A stretch of 64,000 nt of DNA from Imperialibacter sp963977595 (GCF_048007035.1 NZ_CP180355.1:2480001-2544000); one strand, 5' to 3'; positions 15,898 to 25,265 are shown, counted from the stretch's first letter. Translations and numbers: made by a program. The notes: generated by a model from the sequence alone, not told the origin.

Positions 15898-16231
15898 ACC
15901 AACTAGCAAAGAGCGACTGGAGCATGTGATCCAAGCCATAAACAGCATTCAACTGTACTGTCAAAAGCATTCTGTCGAGAGTTTTTTGGCAGACGCAAAG
16001 ACAATCGATGCTTGTCTTTATCAGTACACAATCATAGGTGAGGCAACGGCAAGTATTGATTCAAGTGTTTTAGAAAAATATGATTACCCGTGGTACAAGG
16101 TAAAGTCGTTCCGAAACTTTATACTTCACGAATACCACGCCGTGGAAATGAGGGTGATCTGGAATACCACCACTGAGATATTGCCCGGCTTGAAAGAAAT
16201 GATGGAAGAAATACTTACTAAGGAGTTTTAA
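15884..16231 (+). CDS. HepT-like HEPN ribonuclease toxin (DUF86)
   Basis: 115 aa, all-helical. The HEPN active-site motif is R77-N-F-I-L-H82-E-Y84, the Rx4HxY form of HepT, in which the His/Arg cleave RNA and the Tyr is the AMPylation target of the partner MntA. A supporting DACLYQYTIIGEA segment is also typical of DUF86. It overlaps the antitoxin gene by 14 bp, so the two are translated from one message. All key residues are intact and the system looks functional. Confidence 0.88.
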   Translation: MKPGKPTSKERLEHVIQAINSIQLYCQKHSVESFLADAKTIDACLYQYTIIGEATASIDSSVLEKYDYPWYKVKSFRNFILHEYHAVEMRVIWNTTTEILPGLKEMMEEILTKEF

Positions 16232-16366
16232 TAACTTCATCGCCCAAGCCAACCGTCTACAAACACTGACATCCTTCCTGCGACCATCTTAGTTTATTCT
16301 TATACATTACATTGTTATCCTTGCCAAACCTTCTTAAATTTTGATTTTACATAACCCTACTTGAAC

Positions 16367-18685
16367 ATGTATACCAGGCTCATCACCGGGCTTCTGTCCA
16401 TCGCCTTTGCGGGATTGATTCTTTCCATGCCTGGATGCAAAGACTCGACATCTTCAGGAGGCCTGCCCGAAACCGTCAGCTATAATTTTCATATCCGCCC
16501 ATTAATGAGCGACAGGTGCTTCGCCTGCCACGGCCCCGACAAAAACAAAGTGAAAGCAGGCCTGAGGCTCGATATTCCGGAACTTGCCTTTGCTGAGCTG
16601 AAAGAGAGCAAAGGAAAATTTGCGATCGTGCCGGGGAAACCGGAAGAATCCGAGTTGGTGAAACGTATTTCATCGGCCGACCCTGCCTACCAAATGCCAT
16701 CACCGGAGTCGCATCTTCCCTTGCTAACAGAGAACGAAATTGAGCTGGTGAAGAAATGGATCAAGCAGGGTGCCAAGTTTGAGAAGCTATGGTCGTTTAT
16801 CCCCCCCAAAAAAGCACCTCTTCCCAAAGTGAAAAACGATGAGTGGCCAAAGAACGACCTTGACCTTTTCGTCGTCAAAAAAATGGAAGAGAAGGGTTTG
16901 AAACCCAACGAAGGAGCCGACAAAGAACGGCTGCTGAAAAGAGTTGCTTTGGATCTCACAGGCCTCCCTCCTTCGCTTGATCTTATGGATCGTTTTATGG
17001 CCGATGATAGTGATAACGCCTATGAAAAAGTGGTGGATGAACTCATCAACACGCCCGCTTACGGCGAAAGAATGGCTGTCCACTGGCTGGACGTCGGGCG
17101 TTACTCCGATTCCTACGGCTATCAGGATGATAATATCCGCACGCAATGGCCCTGGCGTGACTGGGTGATCCACGCCTTCAACAACAACCTACCCTACGAT
17201 AAGTTTCTAACCTGGCAGCTGGCTGGAGATATGCTTCCCGACGCCGATAAAGAGAAAATCCTCGCTACCGGTTTTCTAAGAAATCACAAATACACGGAGG
17301 AAGGTGGCGTCATCGACGAAGAGTATCGGGTCGAATACATTCTTGACAAAACGAAGACTTTCAGCAAAGGCATACTTGGCCTCACCGTGGAATGCGCCCA
17401 GTGTCACGACCACAAGTACGACCCCATTTCGCAGAAGGACTACTTTAGAATGTTTGCCTTCTTCAACAATACACCTGAAGTCGGGTATGAGGGCGACATA
17501 TCTGTTTCGAAACCTGCCAAGGCACCGAGGCTTGAAATAACAACAGCCGACCTTGACGGGGTACTTTCATTTATCAGGCAACTGGAAAAAGACACCATGA
17601 TGGTGTCGGTGATGGACGAGCTCGACACAGTACGCAAAACTTACGTGCTCAACCGGGGGCAGTACGACGCACCGACAGATGAGGTAAGACCCGAGCCTTT
17701 GTCGGAAGTCATGGGGTTTGACACCACTGCCTACCCAAGAAACCGCTTAGGCCTGGCCAAGTGGACCGTTGACAAAAACAATCCTTTGACCGCCCGGGTA
17801 TTTGTGAATCAGGTATGGCAAATGATCTTCGGCCAGGGAATCGTAAAAACTGCCGGCGACTTTGGTATGCAGGGCGACCTACCTTCACACCCAGAGCTGC
17901 TCGACTGGCTGGCGGTCGACTTTATGGAAAATGACTGGGACATCAAATACCTGGTCAAACAAATAGTGACGTCTGCTACCTACATGCAGTCGAGCAGCGT
18001 ATCGAAAGAAAAATTGGCCATCGACCCCGACAATATCTACCTCAGCCACGGGCCTCGCTTCCGGTTGCCCGCTGAGTTTGTAAAAGACCTGATCCTGGCT
18101 AGCAGTGGACTTTTGGTGAACAAAATAGGTGGCCCCAGTGTGAAGGCTTATCAACCCGACGGCCTTTGGGAGGCTGCTACATCCGGCCGTGGTGTGTTGG
18201 CCACCTACCAGCAAGACCATGGTGAGGATTTGTACCGCCGGGGCATGTACACTTTTATCAAACTTACACTGCCTCCTCCCTCTTTGATGATATTCGACGG
18301 TAGCAACAGAGACCAGTGCGAGGTGAAAAGGCCTCAAACCAACACCCCTCTGCAGGCACTGGTGATGATGAACGACCCTACCATGTTAGAAGCGTCACGG
18401 GTGTTGGCCGAAAAACTAGTAGAAGAGCAGTCGGGCAGCGAAGATAAAATCACAAAAGCTTTTAGACTGATTGTGTGCCGGGTGCCGAAGGAGTCTGAGA
18501 AGGATTTGTTGATCAGTTATTTTTCAGAACAGCTGGGCATTTACAAAAGCCAGGCAATCGACCCTTCGGAGGTGCTGGATGTGGGTGAATACCTTCATTT
18601 GGAAGTGGAAAAAAGTGCGGCAGCGGCACTGGCCAACGTGATTCAACTGATTTACAACATGGAGGAATCCATTACAAAGACATAA
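16367..18685 (+). CDS. Planctomycete-type cytochrome c protein with DUF1549 and DUF1553 domains
   Basis: 772 aa from the ATG at 16367; a TTG two codons upstream is also possible. A hydrophobic leader ends at MPGC, suggesting a lipoprotein. A planctomycete cytochrome c domain has CFACH (C51-C54-H55). DUF1549 (about residues 155-360) contains a second heme-type motif CAQCH (C343-C346-H347) followed by DHKYDP. DUF1553 (about 460-720) has NRLGLAKWTVDKNNPLTARV. Proteins of this build are numerous in Planctomycetes and Verrucomicrobia and occur in some Bacteroidota; their reaction is not established. It heads a same-strand set of exported proteins and its stop lies 3 bp from the DUF1501 start. Confidence 0.92.
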   Translation: MYTRLITGLLSIAFAGLILSMPGCKDSTSSGGLPETVSYNFHIRPLMSDRCFACHGPDKNKVKAGLRLDIPELAFAELKESKGKFAIVPGKPEESELVKRISSADPAYQMPSPESHLPLLTENEIELVKKWIKQGAKFEKLWSFIPPKKAPLPKVKNDEWPKNDLDLFVVKKMEEKGLKPNEGADKERLLKRVALDLTGLPPSLDLMDRFMADDSDNAYEKVVDELINTPAYGERMAVHWLDVGRYSDSYGYQDDNIRTQWPWRDWVIHAFNNNLPYDKFLTWQLAGDMLPDADKEKILATGFLRNHKYTEEGGVIDEEYRVEYILDKTKTFSKGILGLTVECAQCHDHKYDPISQKDYFRMFAFFNNTPEVGYEGDISVSKPAKAPRLEITTADLDGVLSFIRQLEKDTMMVSVMDELDTVRKTYVLNRGQYDAPTDEVRPEPLSEVMGFDTTAYPRNRLGLAKWTVDKNNPLTARVFVNQVWQMIFGQGIVKTAGDFGMQGDLPSHPELLDWLAVDFMENDWDIKYLVKQIVTSATYMQSSSVSKEKLAIDPDNIYLSHGPRFRLPAEFVKDLILASSGLLVNKIGGPSVKAYQPDGLWEAATSGRGVLATYQQDHGEDLYRRGMYTFIKLTLPPPSLMIFDGSNRDQCEVKRPQTNTPLQALVMMNDPTMLEASRVLAEKLVEEQSGSEDKITKAFRLIVCRVPKESEKDLLISYFSEQLGIYKSQAIDPSEVLDVGEYLHLEVEKSAAAALANVIQLIYNMEESITKT

Positions 18686-18688
18686 GCC

Positions 18689-20143
18689 ATGGAAAAAGAA
18701 CAACTGGAAAACGGCTTAAACCAAAACAGGCGAAAATTTCTTTCAAAGCTAAGTCTTGGCATTGGCAGTGCTGCACTGGGCTCACTTCTGATTCCTGATT
18801 TATTCAAAGGAGGCGCTAGTCCGGAAGAAGAGCTATTCGCCCAGCTCCCACATTTTGCACCCAAGGCGAAGCGGATTATTTACCTCTTCCAAAATGGAGC
18901 TCCCTCGCAGCTTGACTTGTTCGACTATAAGCCCATGCTGCAAAAAATGCACGGGGAAGACTTGCCAGAGTCGATTCGTCAAGGTCAGCGATTGACAGGC
19001 ATGACGTCCGGGCAGTCCAAATTTCCCCTGGCAGGAACAATTTTCGACTTTAAACAATACGGCCAGTCACGTGCCTGGATCAGCGACTTGCTGCCCCACA
19101 CCGCCAGCATAGCCGACGAGCTTTGCTTCGTGAAAAGCATTTATACAGAGGCCATCAACCACGACCCGGCACTCACGTTTTTCCAGACCGGCGCCCAGGT
19201 GGGCAACCGGCCAAGCATGGGTGCTTGGCTGAGTTACGGGCTGGGAAGTGAAAACAAAAACCTCCCCGCTTTCTGCGTTTTGCTTTCCAAAGGAAAAGGG
19301 AACGGGCAAGGTGTTTATTCCAAGCTTTGGACCAACGGCTTCCTCGACTCCGTTCATCAGGGCGTGCAGTTCTCCAGTGGCGACGATCCGGTGCTATACC
19401 TCAACAACCCCGAGGGTATGGACAGGGCGGAAAGAAGAAAAATGCTTGACCACCTGGCAGCGTTGAATCAGGAAAACTACGAAGAGTTTGGCGACCCTGA
19501 GATTGCTGCCAAAATCCAACAATACGAGTTGGCCTACCGGATGCAAACTTCCGTGCCAGAGCTAACGGACCTAAAAAATGAGCCGGAATCCATCGTGAAA
19601 ATGTACGGCCCGGAATGCATGGTGCCCGGTACCTACGCAGCCAACTGTTTGCTGGCCCGCAAGCTCAGCGAAGGTGGCGTTCGGTTTGTTCAGCTCTACC
19701 ACCAGGGCTGGGATGCCCACGATAACCTGCCAGGCCAAATTGTTGGCCAGTGTAAAGATGTGGACCAGTCGTCGGCAGCGTTGGTAATGGACCTGAAGCA
19801 AAGAGGTCTCCTCGACGAAACCCTCGTAATTTGGGGCGGTGAGTTTGGCAGAACCAACTACTGCCAGGGCAAGTTGACCGGCGACAACTATGGCCGTGAC
19901 CATCATCCCCGGTGCTTCACTATCTGGATGGCAGGAGGGGGCATAAAGCCTGGAATGGTCTACGGAGAAACCGACGAGTTTGGCTATAACATCACAGAAA
20001 ACCCCGTGCATGTCAACGATTTTCATGCTACCGTGCTCAACCAAATGGGGCTTGATCACGAGAAGCTGATCTACAAGCACCTGGGAAGAAGGTACAGGTT
20101 GACTGATGTAGCCGGAAAGGTAGTGAAAGGAATTATTGCTTAA
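18689..20143 (+). CDS. DUF1501-family exported protein
   Basis: 484 aa. A twin-arginine leader (NRRKFLSKLSLGIGSAALG) lies at about residues 12-30, so export is probably in folded form through Tat. The rest follows the DUF1501 pattern: IIYLFQNGAPSQLDLFDYKP near residue 65, VRFVQLYHQGWDAH near 331, and GGEFGRT near 384 with GRDHHPRCFTIWMAGGGIK after it. The fold resembles alkaline-phosphatase/sulfatase-type hydrolases, and several Asp/His motifs could bind metal. DUF1501 genes routinely follow DUF1549/DUF1553 genes, as here, 3 bp apart, implying a shared pathway. Confidence 0.92.
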   Translation: MEKEQLENGLNQNRRKFLSKLSLGIGSAALGSLLIPDLFKGGASPEEELFAQLPHFAPKAKRIIYLFQNGAPSQLDLFDYKPMLQKMHGEDLPESIRQGQRLTGMTSGQSKFPLAGTIFDFKQYGQSRAWISDLLPHTASIADELCFVKSIYTEAINHDPALTFFQTGAQVGNRPSMGAWLSYGLGSENKNLPAFCVLLSKGKGNGQGVYSKLWTNGFLDSVHQGVQFSSGDDPVLYLNNPEGMDRAERRKMLDHLAALNQENYEEFGDPEIAAKIQQYELAYRMQTSVPELTDLKNEPESIVKMYGPECMVPGTYAANCLLARKLSEGGVRFVQLYHQGWDAHDNLPGQIVGQCKDVDQSSAALVMDLKQRGLLDETLVIWGGEFGRTNYCQGKLTGDNYGRDHHPRCFTIWMAGGGIKPGMVYGETDEFGYNITENPVHVNDFHATVLNQMGLDHEKLIYKHLGRRYRLTDVAGKVVKGIIA

Positions 20144-20174
20144 TCTTGTTAGTTTTATTTTCAGAAATTTCGCT

Positions 20175-20393
20175 ATGAGATATTTAGTGGTCATCGAGAA
20201 AACCAAAACGGGCTATAGCGCATATGTACCGGATCTTCCAGGATGTATAACTGTGGGTGAGACTCGTGAGGAAACTGAAAATAATATCCAGGAAGCTATT
20301 CTATTACACATAGAGGGAATGAAAGAAGACGGAGAGCCTATTCCCCCTGCGCTAAGCGAGGGGATGAATTTGATTATTCCTGAAACAGCATGA
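20175..20393 (+). CDS. hicB: HicB-family antitoxin
   Basis: 72 aa from the ATG at 20175; a longer frame to 20136 would overlap the DUF1501 stop and lacks conservation. The start MRYLVVIEKTKTGYSAYVPD and LPGCITVGETREETENNI are the hallmark partial RNase H-like HicB fold. It has no C-terminal DNA-binding domain, unlike longer HicB proteins. The stop overlaps the hicA start by 4 bp (ATGA). The order antitoxin-then-toxin is the reverse of classic hicAB. The pair sits inside the Planctomycete-type gene set. Confidence 0.9.
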   Translation: MRYLVVIEKTKTGYSAYVPDLPGCITVGETREETENNIQEAILLHIEGMKEDGEPIPPALSEGMNLIIPETA

Positions 20394-20578
20394 AGGTAAA
20401 AGAGATAATTGATCTCTTACGAAAGGATGGTTGGGTTCAGGTCAGCCAAAAAGGCAGTCACAAACAATTTAAACACCCTGATAAGCCTGGGAGAGTAACC
20501 GTTCCCGATCATGGTCAGAACAAAGATTTGGCAAAAGGAACGGAAATGAGCATTCTTAAACAGGCTCGTCTAAAATAA
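20390..20578 (+). CDS. hicA: HicA-family mRNA interferase toxin
   Basis: 62 aa, the usual HicA size. It shows a double-stranded-RNA-binding-like fold with GSHKQFKHP, where His24 is the expected catalytic residue, and a C-terminal LAKGTEMSILKQARLK helix. HicA toxins cut mRNA when free and are held by HicB. It shares an ATGA overlap with hicB. The following NHL gene starts 7 bp after its stop, so the surrounding transcript apparently reads through. Confidence 0.92.
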   Translation: MKVKEIIDLLRKDGWVQVSQKGSHKQFKHPDKPGRVTVPDHGQNKDLAKGTEMSILKQARLK

Positions 20579-20584
20579 TGATTT

Positions 20585-21622
20585 ATGGAAAGACGTGATT
20601 TCATTGTCAAAAGTGCGGCCACGGCGGCTGGTATTCTATCGGCACCCTATGTTTTCGCCAATAAGCGAGCCGATGAGGTCATCCTCGGCCACGGAAAAAA
20701 GCGCTACAAGCTCGACACCAAATGGAGCCAGGCCGACATCACCAAATACCCGGTGAAAGACTGCCACGAAATGGTGCAGGACAGCAAAGGCCGCATCCTT
20801 TTGCTCACCAACGAAACCAAAAACAACGTCATTATTTACGACAAAAAAGGGAAGCTACTTTCAACATGGGGGTCGGAATACCCTGGGGCTCATGGACTCA
20901 CTTTGTTTGACGAAAATGGCACCGAAGTGCTCTTCATTTGCGACAACAACCGCCATCAGGTAATTAAAACGGATATGAACGGTCGTGTTCTTTTGACGCT
21001 CGACTATCCAAAAGAAACGGGAGAATACACAAAAGCAGAGGATTACGTCCCTACCGAAACCGCCATTGCTCCCAATGGAGATATCTTTGTGGCCGATGGC
21101 TACGGCAAAGACTTCATTGTGCAATACGACAGCAAAGGCAACTACATCCGTCACTTTGGTGGCCGGGGCGAAACTGATGCTCACCTCCTCAACGCCCACG
21201 GCGTTTGTATGGATTTTCGTGATCCGGCCAATCCTTCGTTGGTTATCAGCTCCCGCCAGCAAATGGCTTTCAAGCGTTATACGCTGGATGGAAAATACCT
21301 GTCAACCATTTCACTACCAGGCGCCTGGGTTTGCAGGCCGGTTATTAAAGGCGACTATTTGTATGCTGCGGTGCTTATGAGCGCTAGTCAACCATGGAAG
21401 CAATCTGGGTTTGTAACGATTCTCGACAAGAATGACAAAGTGGTTTCCAACATCGCTGCGAATGCCCCGGAATATGAGGCTGGTCAGTTGAAGGAGTTGT
21501 TCCAGACCGATGCCGTTTTTGCCTACCCTCATGATGTTTGCATCGATGATGAGGAAAATCTTTATGTAGCCCAGTGGAATTCTGGCCAGGTATACCCATA
21601 TAAACTAACGCCTGTTTCATGA
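20585..21622 (+). CDS. Tat-exported NHL-repeat beta-propeller protein
   Basis: 345 aa. The leader MERRDFIVKSAATAAGILSA carries a twin-arginine motif. The mature part is a six-bladed propeller of NHL type, with repeats such as HEMVQDSKGRILLLTNE, AIAPNGDIFVADGYG and PHDVCIDDEENLYVAQW. Related proteins include peptidyl-amidoglycolate lyase-like propellers, but no catalytic residues can be assigned here. The stop overlaps the start of the next gene by 4 bp (ATGA), so the two are translationally coupled. It probably works with the neighbouring cytochrome-type proteins. Confidence 0.88.
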   Translation: MERRDFIVKSAATAAGILSAPYVFANKRADEVILGHGKKRYKLDTKWSQADITKYPVKDCHEMVQDSKGRILLLTNETKNNVIIYDKKGKLLSTWGSEYPGAHGLTLFDENGTEVLFICDNNRHQVIKTDMNGRVLLTLDYPKETGEYTKAEDYVPTETAIAPNGDIFVADGYGKDFIVQYDSKGNYIRHFGGRGETDAHLLNAHGVCMDFRDPANPSLVISSRQQMAFKRYTLDGKYLSTISLPGAWVCRPVIKGDYLYAAVLMSASQPWKQSGFVTILDKNDKVVSNIAANAPEYEAGQLKELFQTDAVFAYPHDVCIDDEENLYVAQWNSGQVYPYKLTPVS

Positions 21623-23760
21623 CCAAGCTCAGGGGCCTGATCGCCAACGGCAGCTTTTTCATTTGCTGCTTGCTGGCTTTTCTTCTCGCATTCGAAAATA
21701 GTTTTGCAACACCCGCCTGGCTTCAGGTGCTGGGACGAATGCACCCTTTGCTGCTTCATTTCCCCATAGCGCTGTTGGTTGTTTATACCCTGCTGGTTTT
21801 TGTAAGCAAAACGCCAGCTGAGTCGCCAGCTGATGAATCACTTCGTGCCGACGACCTGCTGCTTTTAGGAAGTTTTACGGCTGCTCTGTCTGCGCTTATG
21901 GGTTTATTGCTCTCAAAAGAAGGCGGCTATACCGAAGGGAGCCTAACCTGGCACAAGTGGGGAGGGGCTTTGATTGCCTTTGCTTCCTATGGGTGGTACA
22001 CTTTCAGGAAAACCTGCAATCACCAACCTATTCTGTCGAAAGGTATTCCCGTAGCCATGGTTGCCCTCGTCACTTTTGCCGGGCACCAGGGAGCCAACAT
22101 TACACATGGCGAAAATTTTGTGCTGGCGCCTGTTATGCCCGACGAGAGTTTCGAAAATATTCCCTTTGCAGAGGCCGTGATTTTCGACCACATGGTGCAG
22201 CCCATTCTCAGGGAAAAATGTATGGGTTGCCACAACAGCCTCAAAGCAAAGGGCGAACTTGTGATGGAAACCCCGGATGCTATTCTGGCTGGTGGAAAGA
22301 ATGGACCGCTTTGGGACTCTGTCAATTACGAAGCGAGCTTGCTCCTTAAAAGAATTCACCTGCCCGAGTCGGTCGAGGAGCATATGCCGCCGGAAGGTAA
22401 AACGCAACTTACCGACGAAGAAAAGGAAGTGCTTGAAGCCTGGATTGCCAGCGGGGCTTCTTTTCAAGCTTTGGCAGCCGAAACTGCGCCGGATCAACCG
22501 CTCTATCAAATAGCTCAGGCAAAATTCAATGTGATCAAAGCCTACGACTTTAAAGCCGCCGACCCTGAGCTGGTGGAGTCTCTTAATTCCAACTATCGGA
22601 TTATTAGTCCGGTTGCGCTGAATTCGCCGGCACTCACCGTTACCTTTTTCTCCAGTGAAGCTTTTGCTTCGGATCAACTGAAAGAGCTTGAAAAAATCCG
22701 CACACAGGTTGTAGAACTAAGCCTTAACAAAATTCCGGTAAAAGACGAGGATCTGCCACTTCTGGTGTCTTTTGAAAACCTCGAAAAACTGCACCTCAAT
22801 TTTACCGGCGTGACTGACAAAGGGCTCGCTTCTCTGACAAAACTTTCCAATTTGCAAGAGCTATCGCTGTCCGGAACAGCTGTAACTGCTTCCGGTATTT
22901 CCGGTCTTAAGTCTCTTTCAACACTCAAAAAAGTTTTTATCTGGAATACGGGCATTGAGGCAACTGAGGTGAGCCAACTATTGGAAGCTTTTCCCGATGT
23001 TTTTTTTGAGTCGGGTTTCGACGACAAAGGCACTGTCATTCAGCTTTCAGCCCCGGTGATTGTTGGAAACGATGCCTTCTTTACCGACCCTATTTCAGTG
23101 AAAGTGAAGCACTATCTCAACGGAGTTACTCTGCGATACACACTGGATGGATCAGAACCCGATAGTGTCAATTCCCCAATCTACCAAGACGGGATTCCTT
23201 TGGACGGCAATACAATAGTTACTGTCAAAGCCTTCAAAGAAGGCTGGTACAGCAGCGAGGTAGTTTCGAAATCTTTTCTAAGAAGTTCGATTACACCCAC
23301 CAGTGTTAGCTTACTGACACCCCCGAACCCAAAATACAAAGGCAAGCTGGAGCAGGCGCTTTTTGACCACATCAAAGGCACCAATATTCATACCGACGGC
23401 AACTGGCTGGGCTACCAGGGTAAAGCCATGGATGTTCAAATCAACCTCGGCGACGATGTACCCCAAAAGTCGATCACAATTAGCAGCCTCAACAACACCG
23501 GCGGCTGGATCATGCCTCCGGCCAGCATCGACATTTGGTATGGTAACGACGAAAAAAACCTGAAGCTCTGGACGAAAAACAAAGTGGATCAGCCATCGCA
23601 AAACCTGCCGGTTGGCCCCGCCTTCTACACTTTCGATTTGCCTCAGGAAAAATACGCAGTGCTCAAACTTCACATTGTGCCTGTGGCAAAACTACCTGCC
23701 TGGCACGACGCCAAAGGAAATCCAGGCTGGGTGTTTATCGACGAGATCCTTTTGAACTAG
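21619..23760 (+). CDS. Membrane-anchored cytochrome c-type protein with LRR and chitobiase-like domains
   Basis: 713 aa. Four N-terminal membrane helices (about residues 8-170, DUF2231-like: GRMHPLLLHFPIALLVVYTL) anchor the protein. A planctomycete-type heme domain follows with C201-M-G-C204-H205 and a later HMPPEGK giving the distal Met. Leucine-rich repeats lie at about 350-465 (LEKLHLNFTGVTDKGLASL, LQELSLSGTAVTASGI). Then come a chitobiase/hexosaminidase C-terminal-like domain (LRYTLDGSEPDSVNSPIYQ, about 505-525) and a final beta-sandwich. It overlaps the NHL gene by 4 bp. Electron transfer from exported partners to the membrane is a reasonable inference. Confidence 0.88.
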   Translation: MTKLRGLIANGSFFICCLLAFLLAFENSFATPAWLQVLGRMHPLLLHFPIALLVVYTLLVFVSKTPAESPADESLRADDLLLLGSFTAALSALMGLLLSKEGGYTEGSLTWHKWGGALIAFASYGWYTFRKTCNHQPILSKGIPVAMVALVTFAGHQGANITHGENFVLAPVMPDESFENIPFAEAVIFDHMVQPILREKCMGCHNSLKAKGELVMETPDAILAGGKNGPLWDSVNYEASLLLKRIHLPESVEEHMPPEGKTQLTDEEKEVLEAWIASGASFQALAAETAPDQPLYQIAQAKFNVIKAYDFKAADPELVESLNSNYRIISPVALNSPALTVTFFSSEAFASDQLKELEKIRTQVVELSLNKIPVKDEDLPLLVSFENLEKLHLNFTGVTDKGLASLTKLSNLQELSLSGTAVTASGISGLKSLSTLKKVFIWNTGIEATEVSQLLEAFPDVFFESGFDDKGTVIQLSAPVIVGNDAFFTDPISVKVKHYLNGVTLRYTLDGSEPDSVNSPIYQDGIPLDGNTIVTVKAFKEGWYSSEVVSKSFLRSSITPTSVSLLTPPNPKYKGKLEQALFDHIKGTNIHTDGNWLGYQGKAMDVQINLGDDVPQKSITISSLNNTGGWIMPPASIDIWYGNDEKNLKLWTKNKVDQPSQNLPVGPAFYTFDLPQEKYAVLKLHIVPVAKLPAWHDAKGNPGWVFIDEILLN

Positions 23761-23825
23761 AGCCCAACAAATAAGCACGGGTGTCAGGTACTTTGTTTTA
23801 TATAACTATGGTAAACCAACCTATC

Positions 23826-25265
23826 ATGAAAAAGAGCATTGTTCTTTTGCTATTCGCCACCTTTCTAAGCACTTCTGTTTCTTTTAGTCAAAAGGCGCAA
23901 AAAATCTCTAGCAACAAAAAAACCGCCCTTGAGTCGGTGGATAAACACGGCTCCGAACTTATTGATCTAAGCGACAAAATATGGGAGGCGGCCGAAATCG
24001 CCTTAAAGGAGAATATCTCTGCCAAAGCCCTTGCCGACTACGCCGAGGCGCAGGGCTTTACTGTCGAAAGGGGCGTTGCGGAAATGCCAACGGCTTTCAT
24101 TGCAACCTACGGCAGTGGAAAGCCCATCATTGGAATTATGGGTGAATTTGACGCCTTACCCGGCTTGTCACAAAAGGCAGTTCCAGAAAAATCAACACTC
24201 AAGGACGGCGCCCCTGGTCACGGGTGCGGCCACAACCTTTTTGGGCCAGGAAGTCTGGGTGCTGCGGTGGCGGTCAAAGAGCTGATCGAACAAGGCAAGC
24301 TGAAAGGAACGGTTCGTTTTTACGGAACCCCTGCCGAAGAAGCAGTTGGGGGAAAAATCTACATGGCCCGGGCCGGTTTGTTCAACGACCTGGACGCCTG
24401 CCTCGACTGGCACCCCGACGCTGAAAACAAAGCCAGCACCCAGAGTAGCCAGGCCATGATCGAAGTGACCGTTGAGTTTATGGGGCAAGCTGCACATGCT
24501 GCCTTCGACCCCTGGAACGGGCGAAGCGCACTAGATGGCGTCGAAGCTTTTGTCAATGGATTGAATATGTTTCGTGAGCACATAAAACCTTCGGTTCGTA
24601 TCCACTACATCATTGAAAAAGGCGGTGAGGCGCCCAACATCGTTCCCGACTATACAAGAGTGGGGCTGTATGTACGGGATGCCACCAGAAAAGGCATGAT
24701 GGAGGTGTATGACAGGGTGCTGGAAATTGGAGAAGGAGCGGCGCTCATTGCAGGAGTCGATCACAAAATGACCATCACTTCTGGCTATCACGAGCAACTA
24801 CCCAATATCGTTGGTGCCAATCTCCTTCACAAAAACATGCTGTTAGTCGGGCCGATTAGCTATACACCGGAGGAAACTGAATTTGCGAAAGGCATCCAGC
24901 GAGCTGTAAAAATGGATGAAAAAGGCCTGGACGGAACCATAGGGGGAATTGACCCTACGGCGGAATTTCCCACAGGCGGCTCAACTGACGTGGCCGACAT
25001 CAGCTGGATCACACCGGAAATTTCGCTTGTGGCTACCACCGCACCCATCGGAACACCCTGGCACTCGTGGGCAGTAGTTGCCTGCGGCGGCATGTCTATT
25101 GGACACAAGGGAATGGTATTTGCTGCCAAAAGCCTGGCGTTGACAATGCTCGATCTTTTCGAAAACGAGTCGATCAGAAAAGCGATGCGAGATGAGTTTC
25201 TGGAAAAAAGAGGCGATTATGTGTACAAGGCCATTTTACCTGAAGGGCCTCCGCCCATGAGGTGA
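23826..25265 (+). CDS. M20-family amidohydrolase (AbgB-like), secreted
   Basis: 479 aa from the ATG at 23826 (MKKSIVLLLFATFLSTSVSFSQ signal peptide); a GTG-initiated extension from 23781 is not credible. Zinc ligands are visible in GHGCGHNLFGPG and in GTPAEEAVGG (catalytic Glu pair), with WHPD after LDACLD. The bacterial exopeptidase dimerisation domain occupies the middle. The best match is the AbgB-type branch that hydrolyses aminobenzoyl-glutamate or similar amides. It follows the Planctomycete-type genes by 65 bp on the same strand and may belong to the same or an adjacent transcript. Confidence 0.92.
   Translation: MKKSIVLLLFATFLSTSVSFSQKAQKISSNKKTALESVDKHGSELIDLSDKIWEAAEIALKENISAKALADYAEAQGFTVERGVAEMPTAFIATYGSGKPIIGIMGEFDALPGLSQKAVPEKSTLKDGAPGHGCGHNLFGPGSLGAAVAVKELIEQGKLKGTVRFYGTPAEEAVGGKIYMARAGLFNDLDACLDWHPDAENKASTQSSQAMIEVTVEFMGQAAHAAFDPWNGRSALDGVEAFVNGLNMFREHIKPSVRIHYIIEKGGEAPNIVPDYTRVGLYVRDATRKGMMEVYDRVLEIGEGAALIAGVDHKMTITSGYHEQLPNIVGANLLHKNMLLVGPISYTPEETEFAKGIQRAVKMDEKGLDGTIGGIDPTAEFPTGGSTDVADISWITPEISLVATTAPIGTPWHSWAVVACGGMSIGHKGMVFAAKSLALTMLDLFENESIRKAMRDEFLEKRGDYVYKAILPEGPPPMR

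Noticed and set aside
16232..16366. Possible tRNA or small RNA in the gap after hepT
   Set aside because: No cloverleaf or other convincing structure could be drawn.
23781..23825. GTG-initiated extension of the M20 amidohydrolase
   Set aside because: It would place 15 residues before a clear signal peptide starting at 23826.
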